Assembly: GCA_016718825.1 (NCBI GenBank)
Contig: JADKCL010000008.1
Location: forward strand, 209,305-273,304
From: Bacteroidota bacterium
GTDB taxonomy: Bacteria > Bacteroidota > Bacteroidia > J057 > JADKCL01
DNA length: 64,000 bases
Direction: 5' to 3'
A program made the position numbers and the translations under genes. Under the pieces are notes generated by a model. That model had not been told where the DNA came from. It made no database searches and saw only the letters and a list, made by a program, of their open reading frames with translations. Positions 19,132-27,293 of the stretch are shown one piece after another. Position 1 is the stretch's first letter; each line of letters starts with the position of its first letter.

Positions 19132-20115
19132 TTGAACGTGTCGAAGAGGAAAACTATCCATCCCAAAAAGAACCCCAAGGTTCGTCCTGAAAATGTCGCC
19201 ACGCTTGCGCGTGATCTTTGGGAAATTCTCAAAAATGCCTCCAAGGCATGGTACGACAAGGATCCCTTCCGAGAAAGTGCTGTCATTGCTTACTACGCGA
19301 TCTTTTCCTTGCCGGGTCTGATGGTCGTGATTGTCACGCTTGCAGGATACATTTTCGGGAAAGAAGTGGTAAGCAGCCATGTTGCGGATCAGATTGCGGC
19401 TTCTTTGGGGAGCGATACTGCGGCACAGATTCAGGAAATGATACTCAAGGCAGGCAAAAAAGGAACGTCATTCTGGGCTACGGTGCTCGGAATCGTGACG
19501 ATTTTGATTGGCGCTACCGGGGTTTTTGCCCAATTTCAACATTCCCTGAACCTGATTTGGGGCGTTACGGCTTCGAGTTCGAAATCCGGGCTTTGGAAAT
19601 TGCTGCGGGTGCGCCTGTTTTCCTTTGGTTTGATTGCATCGATTACGTTCATTCTCATCGTTTCCTTGGTGGTCTCGGCCTTGTTGGCAGCCTTTGGGAT
19701 CTGGCTCACAGCACATTTTTCGGCATCCTTCCATGTCTTTTTACAGTTGGTGAATGTCCTTTTTTCGCTCGTCATCCTCGCCGGATTGTTTGCGTTGATG
19801 TTCAAATTCCTGCCGGATGCGAAGGTGAAATGGCGCCATGTTTGGATTGGGTCCATGGTCACAGCAGTCTTGTTTCACTTCGGAAAATGGGCTTTGGGAT
19901 TGTATTTCGGAAAGGCGAGTCCGGGAATCGGTTACGGCGCTGCCGGATCGGTGATTTTGATCTTGCTCTGGGTTTCCTATACCTCGATGATCGTATTTTT
20001 TGGCGCCGAATTCACACGAGCCTACGCCGATAAATTCTCAGGTGAGGTCAAGCCGACCGCGGTCGCAGTCGTCGACAAGGAGGCTGAAGAACAAAGAGCC
20101 CAAAAGGTCGACTGA
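19132..20115 (+). CDS. YihY/BrkB-family inner-membrane protein
   Basis: 327 residues. The family core is visible: WYDKDPFRESAVIAYYAIFSLPGL, then GATGVFAQFQHSLNLIWGV, and the late helices GYGAAGSVILILLWVSYTS and FFGAEFTRAYA. About six membrane helices with a lysine-rich N-terminus and an acidic C-terminal tail. It is an inner-membrane protein once misnamed ribonuclease BN; its transport role is unproven. The frame has no ATG near the N-terminus; start is TTG 19132 or GTG 19138. Stop-to-stop gap of 4 bp with the convergent PLDc_N gene. Confidence 0.88.
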   Translation: MNVSKRKTIHPKKNPKVRPENVATLARDLWEILKNASKAWYDKDPFRESAVIAYYAIFSLPGLMVVIVTLAGYIFGKEVVSSHVADQIAASLGSDTAAQIQEMILKAGKKGTSFWATVLGIVTILIGATGVFAQFQHSLNLIWGVTASSSKSGLWKLLRVRLFSFGLIASITFILIVSLVVSALLAAFGIWLTAHFSASFHVFLQLVNVLFSLVILAGLFALMFKFLPDAKVKWRHVWIGSMVTAVLFHFGKWALGLYFGKASPGIGYGAAGSVILILLWVSYTSMIVFFGAEFTRAYADKFSGEVKPTAVAVVDKEAEEQRAQKVD

Positions 20116-20119
20116 ACCA

Positions 20120-20326
20120 TCAGAGAATCCTGTGCTTTCGGCCGACGATAAAGTAGGCGATGGTGCCGATCAAAGGCACAAACAGCACCGCAATCAGCCA
20201 GATGAGTTTCTGGTTTTCAATGAACTCATGCCGCAGAACGTCGATCAAGGCGATCAATGTTGGCAACATCAGCAGGATGAAGATGAGCAACAGCTCGATC
20301 ATTCCAAGTCCAAAGGCGAAAGTCAT
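20120..20326 (-). CDS. PLDc_N-domain small membrane protein
   Basis: 68 residues with two membrane helices. LLIFILLMLPTLIALIDVLR and the second helix ending GTIAYFIVGRKH match the phospholipase D N-terminal (PLDc_N) mini-domain found as a stand-alone protein in many Bacteroidota. It has no catalytic HKD motif. Function is unknown. Convergent with the YihY-family gene, with almost no gap. Confidence 0.75.
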   Translation of the reverse strand: MTFAFGLGMIELLLIFILLMLPTLIALIDVLRHEFIENQKLIWLIAVLFVPLIGTIAYFIVGRKHRIL

Positions 20327-20364
20327 ATTCGATGGATTGAGTATGTGAAGTATAAGGAATTCGA

Positions 20365-21771
20365 CTACCGAGGACGAGTTTCGGTCTTTTTGGCCAAGAA
20401 TTGACCGATATTAAAGTTGTAGTTGCCTGAATCGTGGGCATCGAGCATTTCTTTTTTGCCCAAATAGAACTGCCCTTTGTATTCGGGGCCCCGCAAGATG
20501 CGGTATTCGGCCATTGCGCCGCCCTTGTTGTCGCCTTTGATGCGGTCAGCAACAAAGGAAGCGAGGTTTCTGGTATATTCCTTCAACTTTGCACCTTCCT
20601 GCATTTTTTCCATGGCGTTCAAAGACAGGGGTTTGCCTTCGAGCACCATGTCAAGTACTGATCTGTCTTTCAGGGCATTGAGCAATGGAAGCACGGTTGT
20701 TGCAAACGGCACGGGATCTCCCGGATTGACCCAAACGACCACGCGGGCAACTTTGCCGGAGGTGATCAGTTCATTCCATCCGCCAAAATTGACGAAGGAG
20801 CGATCACCTCCCATGACATTCAGCTCATTGACAGTAATGATGCCCCGCCTGATCAAAGCCTCTGCAACCGTCGCACCATTGCTATGCGCAACCAGCCGGT
20901 CAAAATGCGTCCCGCGGATGCGCTCGATCAATTGTTGGCCCCAAGGTGTGCTCAGGGTGTATTCGCCAAGATAATTGTTGTCGAGGAAGCCACGCAGCAG
21001 TTCTTCGTTGCTCAAGTCGTCGGTGGTGGCAAAAATCTCCTCCGCCGCATAGGGCTTCTTGCTCCAAGGACTCGCCAAACCGTTGATGGAATTGTCGGCT
21101 TGGGTGTTTTTGATGCCGAGCATCACACCTTCATGGATCACGCGCGTGGGCTTGGGCGTAAGCGAAGGCACGTAGCTGACCTCGTTTTCAAGCTTTCTGA
21201 GTTGTGCATTGTAGGTGCCAAGGTCGCTGTTGAGTTTCTCCAGAAACAGCTTGTCGGCTTCCTTTTTGGCCTCCATCGCGAGATTGTAGGCTGCAAGTTC
21301 GCGTTGATATTGGGCACGGGCCGCTGCGGCGGCCTCGGCACGTTGGGCAGCGTTGGCAGCATAGTCGCGCTGTGCAATGGCATTGTTCAAATTCGTTTGA
21401 ATATTGCCATCGTTTGGAAGGAATTTCAGCGCTTTTTTGAAGTGCGAAATGGCCTTGTTCCAATCGCGGCTGTTGTAGGCGGAAATGCCTTTGTTGTTTT
21501 CCTGTTGTCCCTCGCGTGCGTACACGCCTGCCAAATGGACATTGCCATCTGAAACAGAAAATGCCGGAGGGGTTGGGGATGAGCCGGAGGATTCGCAATC
21601 AACGCATTGCGGAGGATTGACCGCGATCTGATTGAGCGGGCAGCCTGGGCAGGCATCGAGCAACTGTTGGAATGCCTGTGCTTGCAAGGTTCCAGAAAAT
21701 CCCGACATCAATGCGCCAAAGCTGATGGCAAGCATCAGATGGAAGAAGGGAGAAGATGTTTGCTTTTTCAT
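20365..21771 (-). CDS. Secreted TPR protein with a C-terminal serine-hydrolase-like domain
   Basis: 468 residues from the ATG at 21771 (MKKQTSSPF), giving a signal peptide ending near LQAQA. A proline-rich stretch with paired cysteines (ACPGCPL, CVDCESS) is followed by a TPR-like region (about 90-140), an alanine-rich coiled coil (about 140-200), and an alpha/beta-hydrolase-like domain. Candidate triad: Ser297 in AHSNGAT, Asp352 in VNPGDPVPF, His446 in LDAHDSG. AHSNG replaces the usual GxSxG glycine with Ala, as in some lipases. Exported; substrate unknown. Its start is 43 bp from the stop of the beta-barrel-like gene upstream on the same strand. Confidence 0.65.
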   Translation of the reverse strand: MKKQTSSPFFHLMLAISFGALMSGFSGTLQAQAFQQLLDACPGCPLNQIAVNPPQCVDCESSGSSPTPPAFSVSDGNVHLAGVYAREGQQENNKGISAYNSRDWNKAISHFKKALKFLPNDGNIQTNLNNAIAQRDYAANAAQRAEAAAAARAQYQRELAAYNLAMEAKKEADKLFLEKLNSDLGTYNAQLRKLENEVSYVPSLTPKPTRVIHEGVMLGIKNTQADNSINGLASPWSKKPYAAEEIFATTDDLSNEELLRGFLDNNYLGEYTLSTPWGQQLIERIRGTHFDRLVAHSNGATVAEALIRRGIITVNELNVMGGDRSFVNFGGWNELITSGKVARVVVWVNPGDPVPFATTVLPLLNALKDRSVLDMVLEGKPLSLNAMEKMQEGAKLKEYTRNLASFVADRIKGDNKGGAMAEYRILRGPEYKGQFYLGKKEMLDAHDSGNYNFNIGQFLAKKTETRPR

Positions 21772-21813
21772 TGTATTTTCTTGGAATACCTTCATAATGA
21801 GATGGGTGCCGAA

Positions 21814-22380
21814 TTATTCGGCAGTTGGGCCGATCAAGAATCCGACGCGCAAAAGCCAACAGGGTGTGATGGCGTATCCACTCGTGGCTTTCGTTCCTGG
21901 ACGATAGGCAACGTTGACGGAAAGCCCGGAAACGGTCCGAATGGGCGAGAAACTGACTCCACCAAAAAGACAGGTGCGCCAATTGGGTTCCAAGTCCAAG
22001 CCTACCATGGCCCCAAGCGTCAAACGCAAGCCCATTTGTCCGATAATCAAAGTTGGCCGCATCGGCAAATACCTTACGCCGAAGTACAGTTCATGGGAAT
22101 TGACGGCCTTGAGGTCCGGCACGCCGAGGTTTTCCAGATTGATTCGACGGTAATCGTATTCCAGAATGCCGCCAAAACCATTCGTCCCGAAACTGCTGCT
22201 CGCCCCAAATCCCAATTGCGAGATTTTTTGAGCCGATACCCCTTGCATCACTTTTGCATTGCCCAAGAATTCTCCATGCACCTCGATGACGCGCATGCTG
22301 AACTTTTGCTGGGCATGCGCAGATGTCATGCAAAGGACAAGCAGCAGAATCCAGACCGATTGAAAAAGATAGAAACGCAT
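21814..22380 (-). CDS. Predicted outer-membrane beta-barrel-like protein
   Basis: 188 residues from the ATG at 22380. Signal peptide ends near SAHAQ. The mature part alternates hydrophobic and polar residues with aromatic girdle positions (FGGILEYDYRRI, HELYFGVRYLPM, GLRLTLGAMVGLD, LLRVGFLI), as in small outer-membrane barrels. No specific family recognised. Followed 43 bp downstream by the TPR/hydrolase gene, so the two may be one operon acting in the envelope. Confidence 0.6.
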   Translation of the reverse strand: MRFYLFQSVWILLLVLCMTSAHAQQKFSMRVIEVHGEFLGNAKVMQGVSAQKISQLGFGASSSFGTNGFGGILEYDYRRINLENLGVPDLKAVNSHELYFGVRYLPMRPTLIIGQMGLRLTLGAMVGLDLEPNWRTCLFGGVSFSPIRTVSGLSVNVAYRPGTKATSGYAITPCWLLRVGFLIGPTAE

Positions 22381-22562
22381 GGCAAACAAATTTTTCAGGG
22401 CCCTTCTCGGATACGACGATGGGATTGTCGTAGGCTCAAAATTCGGTATTTGCCAAAATGGACTTGCTGATGCCGCTTAGTTTTTTAGATGACTTTGGTT
22501 TTGTTTTCAAGCGTCGCTATTCCTGCTTATGGCTTGAAAATCAAAGATTCGCTTTTTGAAAA

Positions 22563-22877
22563 TCACTTGGGATCACTTGAATTTTCTGGCTGCTTAGGCT
22601 CGAAGAAGACCAGCGCCAGCAATAGAATTCCAACGATCACGTCGACAATGTTCCAAATCGTTCGGCCCAATGCGATTTTTGCAACTGGCTGAAAAAGAAT
22701 GCCAAGGGAAACGAAAAGCATCACCAATGACCGGTTCTCACGTTCATAAGCAAGGTAGGCAAACCAAAAGAAGGAGCCTGCAGCGGCGAATCGAACGAAT
22801 TGGAAATACCCGTAGGGCAATGGCGCCAAACAGAGGAACAGCAGGATGGCCAGAATGATTTTGAGGATCTTTTCCAT
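22563..22877 (-). CDS. DUF6804-type small membrane protein
   Basis: 104 residues with three to four hydrophobic helices: LKIILAILLFLCLAPLPYG, then QFVRFAAAGSFFWFAYLAYE, then LVMLFVSLGILFQPVAKIAL, and a final helix before a polar tail. The PYGYFQFVRF and FQPxxKIxLGRxxWNxVD signatures match the DUF6804 family of small Bacteroidota membrane proteins. Function unknown. It is the downstream neighbour of another small membrane protein on the same strand. Confidence 0.65.
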   Translation of the reverse strand: MEKILKIILAILLFLCLAPLPYGYFQFVRFAAAGSFFWFAYLAYERENRSLVMLFVSLGILFQPVAKIALGRTIWNIVDVIVGILLLALVFFEPKQPENSSDPK

Positions 22878-23005
22878 TCTAGGGTGTTTTCTAAAAAGCA
22901 GGGAAGATTGTTGGAATCACCCTGGTGATCATGGTTTGCTTTTTCTTCCTTTGACACGTGCATTTGCTCATTGTTTGTTCAGGAACATCGGTGCGGTGGA
23001 CGTTG

Positions 23006-23443
23006 TCAGTGCCTAAATTCAGCCTCACTGAAAATTTCATAAATCGTGCCAAAGACGATAAAAAAGGCGAAAACGGAAAAGTACAAGACAGCAATCCCAT
23101 ACCAAAACAAAGGCCACCAAATCCCATTTCCCAGGAAAGAAGCCTGATCACGATTCCAATAGTCTAGAAAGTCCGGCACCAATGCACTGGTGAGCAAAAC
23201 GTAGTGAAAAAGCCTTCCGAAGCGGCTGTGCGAAAGCTTCTCGACATAAAAAAAGAAGGAGCACGGAATCAGTACAATACCGGCAATGATCGGCCATTGA
23301 TTCGATTCCACAGCTGGATTGAAAAAATACCAAATCAAGACCATCCAGCCAGCCATCACCGAGATTGCGAAGTTGCGGTTGGCGATTCGCTTGATGCGAA
23401 CTTTCGTTTTCAAATCCAGGACTTCGTCCGAACCTTCGCCCAT
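23006..23443 (-). CDS. Hypothetical membrane protein
   Basis: 145 residues with about four hydrophobic segments (FAISVMAGWMVLIWYFF, PIIAGIVLIPCSFFFYV, FHYVLLTSALVPDFL, WYGIAVLYFSVFAFFIVF) after a charged N-terminus rich in Lys/Arg. No family recognised. It lies 128 bp upstream of the DUF6804-type gene on the same strand. Divergent from the lipoprotein gene at 23581. Confidence 0.5.
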   Translation of the reverse strand: MGEGSDEVLDLKTKVRIKRIANRNFAISVMAGWMVLIWYFFNPAVESNQWPIIAGIVLIPCSFFFYVEKLSHSRFGRLFHYVLLTSALVPDFLDYWNRDQASFLGNGIWWPLFWYGIAVLYFSVFAFFIVFGTIYEIFSEAEFRH

Positions 23444-23580
23444 TTTGTGCCGTTTGGTTTTCCAACATCAAGCTACGAAAAAATCAGAATCAACGGGATG
23501 TGGAAACTAACCCAAACCACAAGGTGGTCATCCTCCTTAACTTGGGCCAGAAGTTCGTTGCATGCATGAATTCAAAGCCT

Positions 23581-24420
23581 ATGAGAAATTGGAAAATCCT
23601 GGTGCCGGCATTGTTGATTGCCTTTGGGGTGGTTTCCTGTAATAGCGATGCCGCTTCGTCAGGAAATGCCGCAGGGAATACGGAATCGAATGGAAATTCG
23701 CAGGACAATTCGGGAGGCACAGCAATGGTCATGGAGGCTGGCGGATTGAAAATCACCGCATTGACAGGTTCGCCTGAATATCCGGGTGCAAAACTTGGGT
23801 TGATCAATCCACCTGCAGGCGCTGACCTCGTGGCAGGAAACAACCGATTCGAATTCAGCGTCGCCAATTTTGAACTTGGAGGATCGACTCCGGGAGCTGA
23901 AGACCAAGAAATCGCCAACAATCCGCAAGGACAATACGCGGCCTTGATCCTCAACAATGAGGCTGTGATTCAGATGAATGCCGCGTCATCGGATCAGAAA
24001 CTCGAAGACGGACATTATATCATGCTTGCCTTTGCCAGCCGCAGTTATCACGAGAGTGTCAAGGCCGAAAGTGGCCACATCCTCCGGAAATTCAACGTTG
24101 GGCAACCTGAAAACTACAAGGCGGTGGACCTCAAGGCGCCGCATCTATTCTACCATTGGCCGACGGGCAATGTGACAGGAGAAAAGGTGCTTTTGGATTT
24201 TTACTTGGTCAATTGCACGCTCGGCACAGACAATTTCAAGGTGAAAGCCACCATCAACGGCACCGAATTTACCCTTACCAATTGGGCATCCTACACGATC
24301 GAAGGCCTGCCGATGGGCGAAAACAAGATCAAATTGGAACTTCTTGACGCCACGGGCGCCACTGTTGCAAGCCCCTTCAACCCCGTCGAGCGGAGCTTCA
24401 CGCTCGAAGCAGGCGCCTAG
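23581..24420 (+). CDS. Hypothetical lipoprotein
   Basis: 279 residues from the ATG at 23581. ILVPALLIAFGVVSCNSD is a lipoprotein signal with cysteine at about residue 20, then a low-complexity Ser/Asn/Gly linker of about 30 residues. The mature part looks all-beta, with GSPEYPGAKLGLINP, NRFEFSVANFELG and FYLVNCTLGTDNFKVKATING, suggesting two Ig-like domains. No catalytic motif seen. Monocistronic; a perfect hairpin lies just past the stop. Confidence 0.6.
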   Translation: MRNWKILVPALLIAFGVVSCNSDAASSGNAAGNTESNGNSQDNSGGTAMVMEAGGLKITALTGSPEYPGAKLGLINPPAGADLVAGNNRFEFSVANFELGGSTPGAEDQEIANNPQGQYAALILNNEAVIQMNAASSDQKLEDGHYIMLAFASRSYHESVKAESGHILRKFNVGQPENYKAVDLKAPHLFYHWPTGNVTGEKVLLDFYLVNCTLGTDNFKVKATINGTEFTLTNWASYTIEGLPMGENKIKLELLDATGATVASPFNPVERSFTLEAGA

Positions 24421-24427
24421 GATGGCC

Positions 24428-24446
24428 GGTAATGCACAGCATTACC
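24428..24446. terminator. Hairpin between convergent genes
   Basis: GGTAATGC (24428-24435), loop ACA, GCATTACC (24439-24446): a perfect 8-bp stem 7 bases after the lipoprotein stop and facing the kbl stop at 24474. No T-run follows on either strand, so termination is plausible but not proven. Confidence 0.45.
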
Positions 24447-24473
24447 TCCTCGCTCTCACACTCACACTCCCAC

Positions 24474-25676
24474 TCACACTGTCTTCAGTACCCCGAGCTC
24501 TTTTCCGACTTCGGTAAAAGCGGCAATGGCGCGGTCAAGATGCACTTGATCGTGTCCCGCAGACAATTGCACACGGATGCGCGCCTGACCTTTTGCGACC
24601 ACAGGGTAGAAGAATCCGATGACGTAGATGCCTTTTTTGAGGAGTGCATCAGCGAATTGTTGGGCCAAAGGTGCTTCATAGAGCATGATGGGCACGATGG
24701 GGTGCTCGCCGGGCTTGATGTCAAAACCAGCGGCCGTCATTTTTTCGCGGAAATATTTGGTGTTCCAAGCGAGTTTGTCACGCAGCTCGGTACTGTTGCT
24801 GAGCATGTCAAAGACGGCAATGCCTGCACCGACGATCGCCGGAGCGAGGGTATTGCTGAACAGGTAAGGACGGCTGCGCTGACGCAACAATTCGATGATT
24901 TCCTTGCGGCCGGTGGTGAATCCGCCGAGAGCTCCTCCGAGGGCTTTGCCCAATGTGCCGGTGATGATGTCGACACGCCCGAGGACGTTGCGGTGTTCGA
25001 TCGCGCCACGTCCAGTTTTCCCCAAAAATCCCGTCGAATGGCATTCGTCGACCATGACGAGCGCCTTGTATTTGTCGGCGAGGTCGCAGATTTTGTCCAG
25101 TTGGGCGATGGTGCCGTCCATGGAGAAGCTGCCGTCAGTGGCGATGAGCTTGTGGCGTGCACCTGCTGCATCTGCTGCTTGCAACTGCGCCTCCAAGTCG
25201 GCCATGTCGTTGTGCGTGTAGCGATAGCGCATTGCTTTGCAAAGGCGCACGCCGTCAATGATCGACGCATGGTTCAGCGCATCACTGATGATCGCATCCT
25301 TTTCGTCGAGCAAGGGTTCAAATACTCCGCCATTGGCGTCAAAGCAGGCTGCATATAAGATGGTGTCTTCGGTATGCAGGAATTGCGCGATTTTTTCCTC
25401 CAGTTCCTTGTGGATGTCTTGCGTGCCGCAGATGAAACGCACCGAACTCATCCCGAATCCATGGCTGTCGATGGCCTTTTTTGCGGCTTCGATCACTGCA
25501 GGGTGGCTGCTGAGTCCCAGGTAGTTGTTGGCGCAGAAATTCAGGACGGATTCTCCGGTCGAAACCGTAATCTCAGCGCCTTGTGGGCTCGTGATGATGC
25601 GTTCCTTTTTGTAAAGACCCGCTGTGCGGATGTTTTCAAGTTCCTGCTGAAGCTGCGGCTGAAGGGTATCGAACAT
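24474..25676 (-). CDS. kbl: Glycine C-acetyltransferase (2-amino-3-ketobutyrate CoA ligase)
   Basis: 400 residues, the normal length. It is a PLP-dependent alpha-oxoamine synthase: NFCANNYLGLSSHP near the start, FDANGGVFEPLL, DALNHASIIDG, VDECHSTGFLG (Asp/His contacting PLP), and Lys244 in TLGKALGG as the Schiff-base lysine. It converts 2-amino-3-oxobutyrate plus CoA to glycine and acetyl-CoA in threonine breakdown; serine palmitoyltransferase is the main alternative, but the overall sequence reads as KBL. No threonine dehydrogenase gene is in the window. The final codons overlap a short CTCACACT-type simple repeat at 24460-24480. Confidence 0.92.
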   Translation of the reverse strand: MFDTLQPQLQQELENIRTAGLYKKERIITSPQGAEITVSTGESVLNFCANNYLGLSSHPAVIEAAKKAIDSHGFGMSSVRFICGTQDIHKELEEKIAQFLHTEDTILYAACFDANGGVFEPLLDEKDAIISDALNHASIIDGVRLCKAMRYRYTHNDMADLEAQLQAADAAGARHKLIATDGSFSMDGTIAQLDKICDLADKYKALVMVDECHSTGFLGKTGRGAIEHRNVLGRVDIITGTLGKALGGALGGFTTGRKEIIELLRQRSRPYLFSNTLAPAIVGAGIAVFDMLSNSTELRDKLAWNTKYFREKMTAAGFDIKPGEHPIVPIMLYEAPLAQQFADALLKKGIYVIGFFYPVVAKGQARIRVQLSAGHDQVHLDRAIAAFTEVGKELGVLKTV

Positions 25677-25805
25677 GTTTTTTGTGATTTAGAACGGGGG
25701 CGAAATTACAGAGGAATTTGCGAAGGAGGAAATGCGATTCGTAGATGAAAGGAAGCCGAAAAGCTATACGGCCTCAACGCTTGCTTCAAAAACGGCGCAA
25801 ATGCA

Positions 25806-25839
25806 TCAAAAAGAAAAGGCGACCTTTTCAGATCGCCTT
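25806..25839 (-). terminator. Rho-independent terminator of the 25866-26618 gene
   Basis: AAGGCGA (25816-25822) and TCGCCTT (25833-25839) form a 7-bp stem with a 10-base loop. Read on the minus strand it is followed by TTCTTTTT. It begins about 27 bp beyond the stop of the gene at 25866 and 130 bp before the kbl start. Confidence 0.7.
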
Positions 25840-25865
25840 CCCCTTTATATTCTTGAACCTTGCAT

Positions 25866-26618
25866 TCAGCGAATCACCACGCATGGCTCGCCGCGGTTAG
25901 GCAGCAAGATCGGCATGGAGAGGTCCATCACGTTGGCGGCACCGCTTTGGTAGTCGCTTGTGTACTTGATCTCGAGCACTTGAGGTGTCAAGTGGCTGTC
26001 ATTGTCATAGATGGCAGCTTTCACCATCGTCAGCGCCTGCAAAGTTGCAGCAATGCTCGTAGGAGAAATTTCAGCATTCACAGGGAAGGCAGCTGTGACC
26101 TCTTCGGCCTCGATGCCCATGACGGAGCATGTGATGTGGCCTTTGAGTGCACCTTTTGCACCGGACGAAGCTCCGAGTACATACAAATCGGTCACTGTGA
26201 TGCCTTTCTTGGCTGTTTGCATCACAGCTTCGATACGCATGCCGATACCCACACGTGCAATCCCGATGATTTCGCCAGTTTCGCTGTCTTTTTTGACAGG
26301 AAGCGTGGTGTACTTGATGTAGTCGGTTTTGACCACGTAAGTTGTTTTTGCCAAGGAAAGTTCAATCGCTGAATAGCTGATTTCATCCTTGGCGGTGATC
26401 ATGATGATGTTCTTGTGCGAAAGTTCGTTGGGAAGCAAGTTGATGACCTGCTCGTTGTTGGCTTCATCGCTGAAAATTTCAGAGAATAGACGTCCGTCAA
26501 ATACTTTGTAGTCCAGCGGAGCCGGTCCCACGCAGATGAAGTCATTGTAGGATTGCTGTGCGTAGAGGCTCATATTGGCCAATAGCACCACCAAAAGCAG
26601 GCTTTTAATCACTTTCAT
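25866..26618 (-). CDS. Hypothetical secreted protein
   Basis: 250 residues from the ATG at 26618. Signal peptide VIKSLLLVVLLANMSLYAQ, then a mature region of alternating strands with IGIARVGIGMRIEA, VTDLYVLGASSGAKGALKGH and EVTAAFPVNAEISPTSIA. No family recognised. The run of small polar and hydrophobic strands suggests a beta-rich periplasmic or secreted protein. A terminator follows. It may be cotranscribed with the small secreted protein gene 179 bp further downstream on the right, but that gap makes independent promoters likely. Confidence 0.55.
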   Translation of the reverse strand: MKVIKSLLLVVLLANMSLYAQQSYNDFICVGPAPLDYKVFDGRLFSEIFSDEANNEQVINLLPNELSHKNIIMITAKDEISYSAIELSLAKTTYVVKTDYIKYTTLPVKKDSETGEIIGIARVGIGMRIEAVMQTAKKGITVTDLYVLGASSGAKGALKGHITCSVMGIEAEEVTAAFPVNAEISPTSIAATLQALTMVKAAIYDNDSHLTPQVLEIKYTSDYQSGAANVMDLSMPILLPNRGEPCVVIR

Positions 26619-26796
26619 AGTTGAATTATAATTCCTTGTAGGATGATAAATGTGCAAATCAATTCCGTAAAAGATCGGGCTGAATTTAGGGAAAATTCAA
26701 TTACAATCGCAAAGTTTGGATGTTTTTCGGTCGTGGAATTCTCCTGAATGCCCTAAAAAGCAATCGTCTTGACCGCATTTGGTTTTGCCCGCCCTG

Positions 26797-27123
26797 TTAT
26801 CGGCAGACCATGAAGGTCTGACCAGCATCGCCGGCAGCCACAAACATGAAGGCATCGCCATCGACGCAAATTTCCGTGCCTACAGCAACCGAAATCTTGA
26901 CCTTGTCTCCCTTGGCAACGACACCATTGGTCGTTGTGCCACCTGACTTCATCGTGTATTTGACGTCACGCGTGCATTTGTTTTGCAAGGTGACTTCCAC
27001 GTTTGCTTCCATCCTTGCGGCTGAATGTCCGCCTTTGAAAGTTGTGCTTGGGGTGGAACCCATCGCAAAGGTCAGTGATGCTGACAGCAAAACCGAAGCG
27101 CAAACAAGTGTGAAATTTTTCAT
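26797..27123 (-). CDS. Small hypothetical secreted protein
   Basis: 108 residues. Signal peptide FTLVCASVLLSASLTFAMG, then an all-beta-looking domain: VEVTLQNKCTRDVKYTMK, VVAKGDKVKISVAVGTEI and a terminal FMVCR. Three cysteines in the mature part could form disulfides. The pattern resembles small Ig-like or jelly-roll periplasmic proteins, but no family is recognised. Isolated transcription unit. Confidence 0.5.
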   Translation of the reverse strand: MKNFTLVCASVLLSASLTFAMGSTPSTTFKGGHSAARMEANVEVTLQNKCTRDVKYTMKSGGTTTNGVVAKGDKVKISVAVGTEICVDGDAFMFVAAGDAGQTFMVCR

Positions 27124-27293
27124 AACAAATACCTTTTGGATATCAGAACGATCCTAAAGGTTAAAGATACAAAAACCAAGCCAGATTGGTGGGAATGAAT
27201 TTCTTATCAGCTGACCAATCTGATCGCTTTGTCATTCCTTTGGGGCGGAAAATGTCCCGATTGGCGTCTTTGCGTGCATTTCCCCACAACAGC

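Noticed and set aside
24455..24482. CTCACACT simple repeat as a CRISPR-like or regulatory array
   Set aside because: Only a few short imperfect units at the 3' end of kbl, no spacers.
24421..25358. Long plus-strand frame opposite kbl
   Set aside because: It is the antisense of a clear PLP enzyme and has no protein-like features.
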